Part shown: positions 5,229-5,333 of the stretch, piece by piece
How the letters are laid out: every line of letters starts with the position of its first letter
Position numbering within the stretch: position 1 is the first letter of the stretch
NCBI GenBank assembly: GCA_030950825.1
Contig: JAUZQT010000175.1
Coordinates: 1-5,333, forward strand
Source: Mariprofundaceae bacterium
Lineage (GTDB): Bacteria > Pseudomonadota > Zetaproteobacteria > Mariprofundales > Mariprofundaceae
Length of the DNA: 5,333 bases
Direction of reading: 5' to 3'
Translations under genes and position numbers: made by a program
Notes under the pieces: generated by a model
Databases searched by the model: none
Seen by the model: only the letters and a program-made list of their open reading frames with translations
Told to the model about the DNA's origin: nothing

Positions 5229-5263
5229 TTCCTTGCGATAGTTAAATCAAGGGCTTGAATCAT
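5216..5263 (-). pseudogene. Truncated duplicate of the hepT start, or 15-codon leader ORF
   Basis: The ATG at 5263 has the same AGGAGGT five bases upstream as the real hepT start. The frame reads MIQALDLT, identical to hepT, and then IARNCHD and a TAA at 5218-5216. The last seven codons come from the 12-base spacer and from the upstream part of copy 1. It is therefore a headless fragment left by the tandem duplication. Since it keeps a strong ribosome-binding site, a transcript starting further upstream would be translated here first, and it could act as an upstream leader ORF in front of hepT. Whether it is expressed cannot be told. Confidence 0.6.
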
Positions 5264-5333
5264 GCTAACCTCCTGTTTTTGTTTTCAGGTTTATCTACAA
5301 TCATCCCAAAAAATAGAAGCTTAATCATTACAA
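5241..5333. repeat. 93-bp direct repeat, copy 2 (reaches the window end)
   Basis: This second copy of the 5136-5228 unit ends exactly at the last base of the window, so its true right boundary is unknown and further copies may follow. It repeats the Shine-Dalgarno and the first eight hepT codons but then diverges, so it does not encode a second HEPN protein. Confidence 0.93.

Noticed and set aside
5171..5240. Sigma-70 promoter directly upstream of hepT
   Set aside because: Candidates such as TTGTCA or TAGATA lack a partner at acceptable spacing, so no pair could be supported.
5136..5333. CRISPR array
   Set aside because: There are only two copies of 93 bp with a 12-bp spacer and they contain a gene start; that is not the size or layout of CRISPR repeats.

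Overview
The window looks like a piece of a Gram-negative, proteobacterial-type chromosome of moderate GC (mid-40s percent by eye). The pointers are an hflX/miaA pair, a CPA2-type cation/proton antiporter and an HI0073/HI0074-type nucleotidyltransferase/HEPN pair. The genus cannot be fixed from the sequence. Every confidently called gene is on the minus strand, so the window is best read from right to left.

Right end (4435-5333): a two-gene toxin-antitoxin-like module. It has a HEPN-domain protein of the HI0074/HepT type (4742-5158) followed by an overlapping minimal nucleotidyltransferase of the HI0073/MntA type (4435-4752). Upstream of hepT lies an unusual tandem duplication. A 93-bp unit holding the hepT upstream region, its strong Shine-Dalgarno and the first eight codons is repeated 105 bp further on with one mismatch. 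This leaves a 15-codon decapitated copy of the hepT start. The second copy runs exactly to the last base of the window, so more copies, or an assembly break at a repeat, are possible.

Middle gap (4087-4434): 348 bp without a confident gene, but not empty. It holds a candidate plus-strand small ORF of 50 codons (4211-4363), Ser-rich and preceded by AGGA. Its start codon sits in one arm of an inverted repeat (4172-4226), and its stop falls inside a second long imperfect hairpin (4347-4395). That second hairpin could end transcription from both sides.

Core (339-4086): a tightly packed minus-strand operon. The order is a small two-helix membrane protein of unknown function (3787-4086), an 18-bp gap, a CPA2 antiporter without an RCK/TrkA-N domain (2539-3768), miaA with a TTG start overlapping the antiporter stop (1607-2542), and hflX overlapping the miaA stop (339-1616). 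MiaA prenylates A37 of tRNAs, and HflX is a GTPase that splits stalled ribosomes. Hfq, which sits between miaA and hflX in many gammaproteobacteria, is absent here.

Left end (1-338): non-coding as far as can be seen. It holds a large imperfect palindrome (31-197, centred near 114) that resembles a decayed hairpin or MITE-like element. It also has two Fur-box-like motifs sharing an exact 14-bp inverted repeat (201-214 and 297-310).

No rRNA, tRNA, CRISPR array, transposase or complete insertion sequence was seen. The least explained parts are the hepT-start duplication, the small ORF bracketed by hairpins, and the palindrome with Fur-like sites downstream of hflX.
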